DNA from: Rhizomicrobium palustre
GTDB taxonomy: Bacteria; Pseudomonadota; Alphaproteobacteria; Micropepsales; Micropepsaceae
Assembly (NCBI RefSeq): GCF_011761565.1
Contig: NZ_JAASRM010000001.1
Span: forward strand, 2,914,139 to 2,978,138
DNA length: 64,000 bases
Direction of reading: 5' to 3'
Below the pieces are notes generated by a model. That model saw only the letters and a program-made list of their open reading frames with translations, was not told where the DNA came from and ran no database searches. The translations under genes and the position numbers were made by a program. Shown piece after piece: positions 51,854 through 60,265 of the stretch; position 1 is the first letter of the stretch, and every line of letters starts with the position of its first letter.

Positions 51854-52906
51854 ATGAAGATGACTTTCCGCTGGTATGGTGACAGCGATCCGGTGAGCCT
51901 TGCCTATATCCGCCAGATTCCGGGCATGTATGGCATCGTCTCGGCGGTCTACGACGTTCCGGTGGGCGAAGTCTGGCCGGTGGAGAACATCCTGGCCCTC
52001 AAGAAGAAGATCGAGGATGCCGGGCTGAAGTTCGAGGTCATCGAAAGCGTGCCGGTGCATGAGGACATCAAGCTGGGCCGCCCCACGCGCGACCGCCTGA
52101 TCGCCAATTATGCCGAGACCATCAAGAACCTCGGCAAGTGCGGCCTGAAAGTCATCTGCTACAACTTCATGCCGGTGTTCGACTGGACCCGCACCATCCT
52201 CGACATGAAGCTTCCCGACGGTTCCTCCGCGCTGGCTTTCGATGTGGAGGTCGTGAACAAGATCGACGTCTCGCAGGGTATCGACCTGCCGGGCTGGGAC
52301 GCCTCCTATAAGCCGAACGAGCTGAAGGCGCTGCTCGACGAATATAAGAGCATCGACGAAGACAAGCTCTGGGCCAATCTCGAATACTTCCTGAAGGGGA
52401 TCATCCCTGCGGCGGAAGAGGCGGGGATCAAGATGGCGATCCATCCCGACGATCCGCCGCGCCCGATCTTCGGCCTGCCGCGCATCGTCAAAGACGTGCA
52501 TGATCTGCGCAAGCTCCTCGCCATGGTCGACACCCCTGCGAACGGGCTGACGCTGTGCTCGGGCTCGCTCGGCGCGGATCTCAAGAACAACATCGTCGAG
52601 CTGGTGAAGGAATTCTCCGGCAAGGGCCGAATCCACTTCGCGCATTTGCGCAATGTGAAGGTGGATGAGAAGGGCAATTTCCACGAGACGGCGCATAAAT
52701 CCGATTGCGGCTCGCTCGATATGGGCGCCATCGTTAAGGCCTATTACGACACGGGCTATGAAGGTTATGTCCGCCCGGACCATGGCCGCATGATCTGGGG
52801 CGAAACCGGCAAGCCCGGCTATGGCCTCTATGACCGCGCGCTTGGTGCCGTTTATCTCAACGGCCTCTGGGAAGGCATCGCCAAAGGCGAAGGCAAGCCG
52901 GTATAA
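51854..52906 (+). CDS. uxuA: Mannonate dehydratase
   Basis: A 350-residue TIM-barrel enzyme that dehydrates D-mannonate to 2-keto-3-deoxygluconate in glucuronate breakdown. Family features are [23 protein letters not shown] at the start, [54 protein letters not shown], and [14 protein letters not shown] at the end; His, Cys and Asp of these are the metal ligands in the family. No other uronate genes (uxaC, uxuB, kdgK) lie in the window. A strong terminator follows. Confidence 0.95.
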   Translation: MKMTFRWYGDSDPVSLAYIRQIPGMYGIVSAVYDVPVGEVWPVENILALKKKIEDAGLKFEVIESVPVHEDIKLGRPTRDRLIANYAETIKNLGKCGLKVICYNFMPVFDWTRTILDMKLPDGSSALAFDVEVVNKIDVSQGIDLPGWDASYKPNELKALLDEYKSIDEDKLWANLEYFLKGIIPAAEEAGIKMAIHPDDPPRPIFGLPRIVKDVHDLRKLLAMVDTPANGLTLCSGSLGADLKNNIVELVKEFSGKGRIHFAHLRNVKVDEKGNFHETAHKSDCGSLDMGAIVKAYYDTGYEGYVRPDHGRMIWGETGKPGYGLYDRALGAVYLNGLWEGIAKGEGKPV

Positions 52907-52932
52907 GGCTGACCTGTCCCGAACGCATATAA

Positions 52933-52961
52933 GGGGCGCTTTCGGGCGCCCCTTTTGTTTT
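52933..52961 (+). terminator. Rho-independent terminator after uxuA
   Basis: GGGGCGC (52933-52939) pairs with GCGCCCC (52946-52952), followed by TTTTGTTTT. Confidence 0.9.
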
Positions 52962-53024
52962 GCGCAAATGGCGCAGTGCCTTGCTCCTCTCATCGCGCTA
53001 TGCTGGCGAAAGGGGAGATGGACG

Positions 53025-53504
53025 ATGACGAATTATCCTTTGCAGGGCGGGTGTTTTTGCGGCGCAGTGCGTTATGAGATCACGACACCGCCGATGTTCG
53101 TCAATTGCTGCCATTGCAGCGATTGCCAGAAGCAGGTTGGTTCGGCCTTCGCCATCAACGCGATTATCGAGGCCGATCGGGTGAACCTGTTATCCGGCGC
53201 GCTCGAATGCATCGAGATGAAAACCGATAGCGGCAGCCCGCATGACATCTATCGCTGCCCGGCGTGCAAATCCGCGCTGTGGAGCGATTACGGCCGCCGA
53301 CGCGTGGCGCTGTTCTTGCGCGTCGCAACGCTCGATACTCCTTCGGCCCTGCCGCCGGATGTGCATATCTACACCCGCTCCAAGCTCGATTGGGTGGTGC
53401 TGCCTGAGGGCGTGCGCGCTTTCGCGGAATATTACGACATGGAAAAAGAATGGCCGCGCGAAAGCCTGGCGCGGGGTGCTGCGGTGATGGCGAAGAGGGC
53501 GTAG
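53025..53504 (+). CDS. GFA-family zinc protein
   Basis: A 159-residue protein of the glutathione-dependent formaldehyde-activating (Gfa/CENP-V) family. It shows the zinc cysteines GGCFCGAVRYEI, then CCHCSDCQKQVGSAFAINAI, then CPACKSALWSDYG. Members bind zinc and some act on S-hydroxymethyl-glutathione, but most have no proven role. The ATG at 53025 has GGGGAG 7 bases upstream. It forms the left border of the AT-rich defence island. Confidence 0.88.
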   Translation: MTNYPLQGGCFCGAVRYEITTPPMFVNCCHCSDCQKQVGSAFAINAIIEADRVNLLSGALECIEMKTDSGSPHDIYRCPACKSALWSDYGRRRVALFLRVATLDTPSALPPDVHIYTRSKLDWVVLPEGVRAFAEYYDMEKEWPRESLARGAAVMAKRA

Positions 53505-53560
53505 AAAATGTTTGAATTAGATAAAAAATCCAGACCCAGTATTGAATAGTGTCATTTATC

Positions 53561-54067
53561 TCAGTTGCTTGAGAGAGATCTCGGGTGAATCTCGGTACAA
53601 GAAATTCTTGAATCTCGGATATAGTTCCTAAACTGCTGTACCCAGCCTATTTCATGTGCTTCTTTGTTGAATAGGAAAATAGTCAATCCCGCTCTGATGT
53701 GACCCTGGATCGCTGATATCAATTCATCATAAGCGTCTGTCGAACGATTTGTGGGGTCTGCTTGGGATAACAACAGAATTGCGTATTCGACGTAATTTAT
53801 ATCGCGCTGATAGAGATAGCTTACTGTACGCTTGTGCTCGAAGTTGGGGCGCTCAAATACTGGTTTAGGTCTGATATCGATAATAGCTGTAACTGCATTT
53901 CTTGCCAGTAGGCGCAGAAATGTGTCTTCGGAAAATTCATCGATATCGATGAACGCAATCTTATCTCTGCCGTGGAGGCAAGCCCCGAACAAATCAGCAG
54001 TACGCACCTCCGATCCTGAAGTAGGCGTATTATGCACCGGAAATTTTAGAACCTTACTTTCGGCCAA
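53561..54067 (-). CDS. DUF488-like protein, partner of the dCTP deaminase
   Basis: A 168-residue protein of uncertain family. Its centre resembles DUF488: AVTAIIDIRPKPVFERPNFEHK (D-x-R-x-x-P with an F-x-H continuation), then SYLYQRDINYVEYAI like the G-I-x-Y step of that family. It has no signal peptide or membrane helix. It starts with TTG at 54067, one base after the stop of the deaminase gene, with GGAG 7 bases before it inside that gene, so translation is coupled. Base composition is AT-rich like the deaminase gene. In this place it may be a regulator, effector or antitoxin of the defence enzyme; the sequence alone does not say which. Confidence 0.65.
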   Translation of the reverse strand: MAESKVLKFPVHNTPTSGSEVRTADLFGACLHGRDKIAFIDIDEFSEDTFLRLLARNAVTAIIDIRPKPVFERPNFEHKRTVSYLYQRDINYVEYAILLLSQADPTNRSTDAYDELISAIQGHIRAGLTIFLFNKEAHEIGWVQQFRNYIRDSRISCTEIHPRSLSSN

Positions 54068-54068
54068 G

Positions 54069-55814
54069 TTATTTCTCCGGAACTAGCGCAGCCGCGCCAT
54101 CTTCAACTTTCAGTAACTCTCGCAATCTCACTGCCAGTGCCGGAACTCCTCCCACTGGCGAGTCAAAAGAACCATCTGGAAATTTTAACTCTACCCGCTT
54201 GGTGAAAAAGTCCTCATACATGCGGGGCCCAACTCCTGTGAATGGCACAATCACCATCTTCGTTGGTCGGGAGCGCGCTCCGGTCGCATCCACGGGGGGG
54301 AACTCAGTAGAAATCGAATCTCCATGCAGTTCTCTAGCCAAACTCTTCACATACGGCTCAATATAATAAACGTACTCTATACCTGCAGTGACAAGATGGC
54401 GAGCACAGTTGTGACAGGGATAGGTTGTGCAAAACAGTGCAGCGCCTTCAGGGGAAATGCGATTGCGTGCGGCTGATAGAAGTGCGCTCATTTCGGCGTG
54501 AATGGCGCGGGAATATTCAATCGCATCTTTTAGGCCTGGGGCGCCGTCGAGGGCAGCAGAATCACTCCTGAAAAAATCTGCGATTCGCTCTTTCGCCTGG
54601 CTTCTCGCCTTTTCGGCAATATCAAATTCCGCTTCGGGAGGAGGGTATGCTGCTCGAGCCAGTTTTTCACTCAGATTTGTTGCGAGCCACTCTCCGATTT
54701 CTTTTTGAAGAGAATCTTTCTTTCGCTTATTATGGCAACCGACGAATTCTGTTGAGCCATCAGTCCATTTCCATTGGAAGCAGCGGTGCTCTGACGCGGC
54801 ATCTTCGTCACATACTCCGCCCCCGAATTTTGGCACTTCGTTTGTACCAGTTGAGACGATGGTCCCATCCTGCAACATAAGTGCAGCCCCAACCTGTCTC
54901 GACAGGCACGATGACTGCAAAGCAGCTGCGTGTGCGTGGTACATCGCGCGCTCTTCACGCGTTGGCCGAACTAATCCAGAACCAAGTAGGAGGTCGACAA
55001 GCCGACTTAGGTCATGAGTTAAGTTTTCGCCATCACGGGATACGGAATTATTATCTATGAAAAAGTCGGCACGATAAAATGCGTCGCGTACCTGCTGGCC
55101 ATATTGCCGCCCTCGGTCTTTCTCGTCTCGATCCATGTAGGCGTGCACATCTTTACGAAGGGCGCCACTATATTTTGCTGTAGAGCGAGCATCCCCTATT
55201 AATCGTTTCTCCCGCTGGCTCTGTTCGCAATGCACGGCGACTAGTCGGAATGATAAGTCGTAGGCTCTTCTTAGTAATTCTACTTCCTCGGAGTGTTTGA
55301 TGGAGTCCAAAATGAACGCCAGCTTTTGTTCTCCAGCTATCCTACTTCCACGTTGTTTTTTGATAGCGTGTACAGCTAAAGCAGCCACTGCGGCGTTACC
55401 ATATTGCTTCCGTAAATTATCTCCGCGGTCCTGAAGCTCGGAAGCTCGAAGAAGTTGTGAAACACCCTTGCGCGCGCCTTCTTCAATTTTTTGAAGCTTG
55501 CTGGTGTCGAAACGCTCTGCGATTAAGGTGCTGAGCTTTATTGGGTGTACTTCATAACCTTTTAGTTCGAGCAGTACCCGAATGCGCCGTGCTGCTGTTG
55601 AGCAGCCCGCTCCAGCATACCCTACCACACCTATTACTAGCTCTTGCGAGATTGGCGAGATGTCTTTCGCTGTTTCTTCGGCATTATTGGGTTTGGGGAG
55701 GAGCTTAGGTTTTGCCACCGCAGGTTCTCCGAGTTCTGATGTCGGATGGAATGGGCTATGATATGCAACTTTCAAGGGATTTCTATATCTAGGGCCTGTG
55801 CCAACTGCGCGCAT
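54069..55814 (-). CDS. Anti-phage dCTP/dCMP deaminase (AvcD/DCD-like) with N-terminal P-loop domain
   Basis: A 581-residue two-domain protein. The N-terminal half (about residues 58-290) is a P-loop NTPase/kinase-like domain with Walker A GYAGAGCST (residues 65-73) and KLAFILDSIKHSEEVELLRRAY. The C-terminal half is a zinc deoxycytidylate deaminase: His439-Ala-Glu441 in HAEMSALL, and Pro466-Cys467-x-x-Cys470 in TTYPCHNCARH. This pairing is the hallmark of anti-phage dCTP deaminases (AvcD, DCD), which deplete deoxycytidine nucleotides when a phage shuts off host transcription. In Vibrio cholerae AvcD is held in check by a small RNA. ATG 55814 is used; GTG at 55718 with GGAG upstream is an alternative that would drop 32 residues. 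AT-rich codon use sets it apart from its neighbours. Confidence 0.88.
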   Translation of the reverse strand: MRAVGTGPRYRNPLKVAYHSPFHPTSELGEPAVAKPKLLPKPNNAEETAKDISPISQELVIGVVGYAGAGCSTAARRIRVLLELKGYEVHPIKLSTLIAERFDTSKLQKIEEGARKGVSQLLRASELQDRGDNLRKQYGNAAVAALAVHAIKKQRGSRIAGEQKLAFILDSIKHSEEVELLRRAYDLSFRLVAVHCEQSQREKRLIGDARSTAKYSGALRKDVHAYMDRDEKDRGRQYGQQVRDAFYRADFFIDNNSVSRDGENLTHDLSRLVDLLLGSGLVRPTREERAMYHAHAAALQSSCLSRQVGAALMLQDGTIVSTGTNEVPKFGGGVCDEDAASEHRCFQWKWTDGSTEFVGCHNKRKKDSLQKEIGEWLATNLSEKLARAAYPPPEAEFDIAEKARSQAKERIADFFRSDSAALDGAPGLKDAIEYSRAIHAEMSALLSAARNRISPEGAALFCTTYPCHNCARHLVTAGIEYVYYIEPYVKSLARELHGDSISTEFPPVDATGARSRPTKMVIVPFTGVGPRMYEDFFTKRVELKFPDGSFDSPVGGVPALAVRLRELLKVEDGAAALVPEK

Positions 55815-56117
55815 TTGCGAAAATTTGTGAGGGGTAATAGGTGCAGCTTGGGCATTCGGCGCTGCCTCTCAGATTAACCTTCGTTGGGGGGATTTATACC
55901 GGTGTTTCTCAGGTCCTGGGTTTTCTTTTGTCCATAACATTGTGCTGTTGTCGGTCCTGAGATTTTCAATCACCCGCCTAAAAATTTTCCCTTGGTATAG
56001 CGCACCAGATCGACGGCGCTCCCAATGGAGAGGACGGGGTTGTGATAGTATTTTACTTCTTGCGTCTGATGGTCTTGGTACGTTGTGAGGTGCTGCGGGG
56101 ATACGTGCTTAAGCTTT
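55815..56117. other. 303-bp region upstream of the dCTP deaminase gene, no intact gene
   Basis: It must hold the promoter of the deaminase gene. It contains the HAD remnant at 55987-56103 and otherwise no readable gene. In V. cholerae the matching upstream position encodes the inhibitory AvcI RNA, so a regulatory RNA is possible here; no structure or terminator strong enough to define one was seen. Confidence 0.45.
55987..56103 (-). pseudogene. Decayed C-terminal tail of a HAD-family hydrolase
   Basis: The minus-strand frame reads HNPVLSIGSAVDLVRYTKGK, which aligns with the end of the intact HAD protein at 58151-58834 (AADLSIDTIGDLVRYTKEDF). Nucleotides also match (CGCACCAGATCG, then AATGGAGAG against GATGGAGAG on the plus strand). 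The 5' part with the DxD catalytic motif is missing, since the BTLCP gene starts right there. It marks a past rearrangement at the island border. Confidence 0.55.
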
Positions 56118-56717
56118 TCACTTCGCGGCTCTGGCAGATGCGCGCGTGACGGCTTCCCAGCGCCAAGGCGAGGCGCGGGCTTGCACCTTTAGCCAGGTGA
56201 ATGGGGTTCGCGTCCAGGCAAGAATCTCGTCGCTCCGATTATCGAGGACGAAATCACCCCGATCTGTCGTTATCGTCATGACGGTGTGCAGCGCCCCGCC
56301 GGGAAGCGCGACCACGGCGAGCCGCAAGATTGAGAAGGGCAGGCCCGCCGCGAAAAGCCGCTGCCGCTTGGTCACAGCGTAGTCATCGCAATCGCCATAT
56401 CCGTCTTTCGGGATGGTCCAGTATTCGGGCCTGCCGTAATGCTCTTCATCGTCTTCCGGCCAGATGTCGCTATTGACGTCGTGATTGACGCGCAGGAGGA
56501 GCTGCCAGCTTGGCACGGTGAGAGGGAGCGGCGGCCCTGACGCGGGAGCGCATTGATCCTCAAAGCGCATGCAGAAGCTGACGGCACCGAAGGGCGGCTC
56601 TGTTTCGGGGCCGGCATCCGGAAGGGGCGGGGAAGGTTCAGGAAGTGGCTGGGGAGGCGCGCACCCAGCCAAAAGCAGGATAGCGGCGAGGATGCCTGCT
56701 GTGCCGGCTTTGGTCAA
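56118..56717 (-). CDS. BTLCP-type transglutaminase-like cysteine peptidase, lipoprotein
   Basis: A 199-residue lipoprotein (lipobox LLAGC at about residues 15-19) of the bacterial transglutaminase-like cysteine proteinase family (LapG-like). The catalytic Cys lies in DGYGDCDDYAVTKRQ, His in LPGGALHTVMTITTD and Asp in DFVLDNRSDEI; VNHDVNSDIWPEDDEEHYG is a family feature. LapG relatives cleave large adhesins from the cell surface; no lapD or adhesin is in the window. No ATG exists near the start; TTG at 56717 gives a clean signal peptide. Confidence 0.85.
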   Translation of the reverse strand: MTKAGTAGILAAILLLAGCAPPQPLPEPSPPLPDAGPETEPPFGAVSFCMRFEDQCAPASGPPLPLTVPSWQLLLRVNHDVNSDIWPEDDEEHYGRPEYWTIPKDGYGDCDDYAVTKRQRLFAAGLPFSILRLAVVALPGGALHTVMTITTDRGDFVLDNRSDEILAWTRTPFTWLKVQARASPWRWEAVTRASARAAK

Positions 56718-56813
56718 TCTGCCCGCCCGCGGTGTTCCAGGCAGACAACGCGGTGATCAGAGAAATAATTCGTATAGGGATGAAATAAACGCGCGCGTCA
56801 CTTTTCCCGCGCC

Positions 56814-57995
56814 TTATCCTTCGAAAGACAAGTCGTAGCTGGTAGCCCCAAGGACGTCTTCCACCGTCGCGCCGCGATCCTGGAAGGGGGCGAGAATGCT
56901 TTCCACCGCGAGGTCGTCGCGGCCAAAGGCGCGGGCAAGGCCTACGACACGTAAAGGCGCGCCGAATTCCAGTACGGCATCGATGAGGAGCTTCCAGCGC
57001 GCGAAAATCGCAGGTGCCTCGATAACTTCGAGATTATGTCCGGCGATGTCGCCGAAAATGCGCGCGTATTTTGCGCCGGTTGAGATGGCGCGATAGCGAT
57101 GGGCACCGCTGGCCATTTCGGTGCGTTGCAACAGCGCGGTGCACTCGACAAAGTTGCGCTCGGGGGTCGGCGTGAAAGAGAAGTGCTGCGAGCCAGGCCC
57201 GATCGCCCGGCTTTTGCGCCAGGCGGCCAAGACGTCGCGCAGATCCTTGCTCTGCACATTCTCGCAGTGGCTGTCGAAGGTCACGGTCATGCCGATCTCT
57301 CTGGCCTTCTGGTGCAGCTTGGCGAGGAAGGCGTCGTCGCGCGTGGGTAGAGCTGCGGGAGCTTCCGGCGGTGGCTGGCTTTCATCGCGAAAGGCCGCGT
57401 TCATCCATCCCTTGGCACTGGCGATGGCATGCTTGGCGGCTTCCGGCTTATCGAGATTAGGCACCAAGAGCACCGGCTTCACGGCCCAAAGCGAACTCAT
57501 CTTGGCGGCGTAAGGGCGCATCGCCTCGACATGCGGGCGCATGGCCAGATCGCTTTTCAAGATATGCTCGAGGACCCAATGGCGCAGCAAGGCGCTGAGC
57601 TCGTGATGCACATCTGCAAAGCGTTGCGTCAGTGCGGCATCGACCAGCGCCAGATCATTCTCCGCACCGGCATACATCGCAGCAGGGCACGCGCGTTCGA
57701 GTTCCTCAATGCTGCGCGCCACGTGATCGAGGTGATGGGCAAGATCGCGATGGCTGGCGTGATGCTCGCGCCGCAGCGGAAAATTCGAAGCGGCCTGCAG
57801 ATGCTCTTCGCGGGCGAAATGCAGATTGATGTAGTGGTGCAGGCGGGCGACGATGCGTTGCAGCTCGACAAGATTATTCACGTTCGGCCGCGTTTCGCAG
57901 AAATCGCTGGTGATGGAAATCAGAAGCTGATGGTCGTGATCGATGATCCCGTTGTCGATTGCCATCGCTGGACGCCATAGCAAGCTCACCTGCAT
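56814..57995 (-). CDS. Hemerythrin-like domain fused to a PAS_5-type domain
   Basis: A 393-residue soluble protein. Residues about 1-150 look like a bacteriohemerythrin: LLWRPAMAIDNGIIDHDHQLL, then LHHYINLHFAREEHLQAASNF, then HHASHRDLAHHLDH, then HHELSALLRHWVLEHILKSDL, giving the histidine and acidic ligands of a di-iron oxygen site. The C-terminal part (about 245-390) resembles the PAS_5 family: LRDVLAAWRKSRAIGP, YRAISTGAKYARIFGDIAGHNLEVIE. No output domain (kinase, GGDEF, MCP) is present, so the protein may sense oxygen or NO and pass it on by protein contact. Confidence 0.78.
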   Translation of the reverse strand: MQVSLLWRPAMAIDNGIIDHDHQLLISITSDFCETRPNVNNLVELQRIVARLHHYINLHFAREEHLQAASNFPLRREHHASHRDLAHHLDHVARSIEELERACPAAMYAGAENDLALVDAALTQRFADVHHELSALLRHWVLEHILKSDLAMRPHVEAMRPYAAKMSSLWAVKPVLLVPNLDKPEAAKHAIASAKGWMNAAFRDESQPPPEAPAALPTRDDAFLAKLHQKAREIGMTVTFDSHCENVQSKDLRDVLAAWRKSRAIGPGSQHFSFTPTPERNFVECTALLQRTEMASGAHRYRAISTGAKYARIFGDIAGHNLEVIEAPAIFARWKLLIDAVLEFGAPLRVVGLARAFGRDDLAVESILAPFQDRGATVEDVLGATSYDLSFEG

Positions 57996-58150
57996 CTCCC
58001 GCCAAGAACACCTTCGCCTGAATAGGCTATGCTTACGCGGCGCAGTTGAAGGAAGACTTAAATGTGAGCGCCGCCAAGTTGCATAGCGCTTGTAAATACA
58101 GGAAAAACTCTAAGGAAATGTACGTACACGAATGATGTCAGCGGTTACTG

Positions 58151-58834
58151 CTATCGCGCGGAGGCATTGAGGAAATCCTCTTTCGTGTACCGCACCAGAT
58201 CGCCGATGGTGTCGATGGAGAGATCAGCGGCAGGGTAGTCGGTGAGGATTTTCATGTCCGTTGCATAGTGGCCTTGGCGTGGGAAAATAGTGGTGACCTT
58301 TGGCCCCCAATATTTCTTGATGGCATCCAAGAGGCGCAGCTTGTCGTCGACGAAAACGTAATGGGCGGCGGGAAATAGCCGCTCGACATGGGCGAGCTCA
58401 ACTTCCTTATGGACATAGATCAGCACGCGGCGGCCGAAGAGGGCCGAGAGGCCCGAGGCATAGACCTTGCGCGGCTGAAACACCGCGTCGCCATCGGAGA
58501 TAATCGCTGTCACGCCCCATTGACCGACATGGCGCACCGCGGCCTCCGCGCCCGGAAACAGGCGCTGTGCGAAAGGATAATCGATCAGCCAATTGGCCAT
58601 GCGCAAAATGCGCGGGTCATGCATGTATTTGACGCGATAGCGTTCCAGCGCGCCGAGGTAATCGGCATAGCCAAGCTCGCGCCGCAAATCCTCGAAGATC
58701 GTCCAATAACAGTCATGGGGATAGTCGCCGTGCTCGCGGCGCAGATAGGCGCTGAGGTCCGCGGTGATCTGGTCATTATCGATCAGGGTATTGTCGACAT
58801 CAAAAAAGAAAACGAGTTCGCCGTTGCTGCTCAT
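58151..58834 (-). CDS. HAD-superfamily hydrolase
   Basis: A 227-residue haloacid-dehalogenase-fold hydrolase. Motif I is FFFDVDNTLIDND with the nucleophile Asp12 and Asp14. Motif II region is TAIISDGDAVFQ, motif III Lys likely in YVHKEVELAHVERL, and motif IV HYVFVDDKLRLLDAIKKYWG. The start at 58834 places motif I correctly; longer frames add 16 residues without support. A decayed copy of the C terminus of a related gene lies at 55987-56103. The substrate is unknown. Confidence 0.86.
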   Translation of the reverse strand: MSSNGELVFFFDVDNTLIDNDQITADLSAYLRREHGDYPHDCYWTIFEDLRRELGYADYLGALERYRVKYMHDPRILRMANWLIDYPFAQRLFPGAEAAVRHVGQWGVTAIISDGDAVFQPRKVYASGLSALFGRRVLIYVHKEVELAHVERLFPAAHYVFVDDKLRLLDAIKKYWGPKVTTIFPRQGHYATDMKILTDYPAADLSIDTIGDLVRYTKEDFLNASAR

Positions 58835-58913
58835 AGGCGGTCCAGAAAGATTCGCGAGCATGCTAGCAAGCGCGTGCCGCAAGGGCAGCAGTCACGCAAC
58901 GGCAACTACGCGT

Positions 58914-58944
58914 AAAAAAAGAGCCACACCGGTTATGGCCGGTG
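58914..58944 (-). terminator. Terminator after the PEP-CTERM gene
   Basis: On the minus strand CACCGG and CCGGTG pair around a 6-base loop, followed shortly by TTTTTTT (58920-58914). It lies 16 bp after the stop of the beta-helix protein gene. Confidence 0.75.
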
Positions 58945-58960
58945 CAGCCCATATGGGATC

Positions 58961-60079
58961 TCAACGCGCGGGCTTTATCCGGCGTCGGCGCGCCGCGAAT
59001 ATTCCAAGACCTACGAGTGCCCCGGCGAAGACGGCGAGGCTTGAGCTTTCCGGCACCGCCATGACCGATGACCTCGTCATGTTAAACGCGAGATCGCTGC
59101 GCAATTTGGTGTTAACGGGAGGGGCGCCCGAGATGATGCCTGACCCTTTCAGCGGTGTGGTTTTGTAGCCGGAGAGGACATTGCCCGCGACCTGCAACGC
59201 TTTGTTGCCGGTCGAATTCCACACAAAGCTTTGGGTCTTGGGGTGATCGTTCTGGAAGCTGTTATTGGCGATCAGCATGACGCCTGCGGGATTGGTGTTG
59301 CCTTCCTCGCCCAAGGCGATGGCTGTCATGGCGTTGCTGGATTTGGCGCCTTTCTCGAGCTTATTGCCGGTGATGGTTACTGCACCGCCATTGGGGACAT
59401 CGATGAGATAAGAGGACGTGCCCGTCGGCCCATCCTTGATGGTATTGCCGATTACGCGGGTGGCGATGGCGCGCGACTTGATGGCGTGACCCGATTGGGT
59501 ATCGGTGAAAGTGTTGTTCTCGACATCCAACAGTTTGATATGCCCCGCGTAGATGCCATGAGCGCAACCTTTGGAGGAAACGCAGGCACCGTTATGGATG
59601 AAACTCGAGTTCTTGACTGTGAGCGTCGAGCCGCCATTAGGGTCTGCCAGAATACCGTTCTGATTATTTTTGAAAACGCTGTTCAGCACAGTGAGGTTGG
59701 TGCCTTGCATGCGAATGCCTGCGCCATTGCCGTCGCCGCCCTTGGCGCCGCTGAAGGTGATGTTCTTGATGGTGGTGTTGGAGGAACTCACCACAATGAG
59801 ACCCTTGGATTGGACGAGCCCGCCGCTGATGGTGACCCCGCCTGCGGTGCCATAAAGGGTGAGGCTGGATTTATAGACGCGCGCTCCGGTATAGCTGCCC
59901 GGGCTTATGGCGATAACATCGCCTTGGGTGGCCGCATCAATCGCCGCCTGGATGGTCTTGTATTTCTGGCCTGCGCCGACGCTGAGCGTAGCCGCCGATG
60001 CTCCGCCTGCAGCCGCGAGCAGGGCGGCGGAAAAAAACATTCCCGCAAAAAGGGCGATGCTTCCTGGGTGTTTCGGCAT
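58961..60079 (-). CDS. Secreted parallel beta-helix protein with a PEP-CTERM-like sorting tail
   Basis: A 372-residue secreted protein. A signal peptide (about 1-30, ending GGASAA) is followed by a right-handed parallel beta-helix of pectate-lyase-like repeats: TIQAAIDAATQGDVIAISPGSYTG, NTTIKNITFSGA, LTVLNSVFKNNQNGI, LLDVENNTFTDTQSGHAI. The C terminus has the three-part exosortase signal: VPESSS, a hydrophobic helix (LAVFAGALVGLGIF) and a basic cluster (AARRRRIK). AAGGAAGG precedes the ATG. No exosortase gene lies in the window. The role may be binding or cleaving polysaccharide at the surface. Confidence 0.82.
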   Translation of the reverse strand: MPKHPGSIALFAGMFFSAALLAAAGGASAATLSVGAGQKYKTIQAAIDAATQGDVIAISPGSYTGARVYKSSLTLYGTAGGVTISGGLVQSKGLIVVSSSNTTIKNITFSGAKGGDGNGAGIRMQGTNLTVLNSVFKNNQNGILADPNGGSTLTVKNSSFIHNGACVSSKGCAHGIYAGHIKLLDVENNTFTDTQSGHAIKSRAIATRVIGNTIKDGPTGTSSYLIDVPNGGAVTITGNKLEKGAKSSNAMTAIALGEEGNTNPAGVMLIANNSFQNDHPKTQSFVWNSTGNKALQVAGNVLSGYKTTPLKGSGIISGAPPVNTKLRSDLAFNMTRSSVMAVPESSSLAVFAGALVGLGIFAARRRRIKPAR

Positions 60080-60265
60080 GAATCCTTCCTTGGCTTATCT
60101 GTTCTTTTCCGTGCAAGGTTCGCGCGTCTGCATTCCCGCGGAGGGCGATCCCGCAGGGCACAAAGACCAGCTTTGCGAAGGTGAGGCGAAGCGAAACCTG
60201 GCGCCGCTTTCTTAGGCAAGAAGCTCCGCCACAGACAGGGACAATAGAGAGACTGAGATTAGTCT

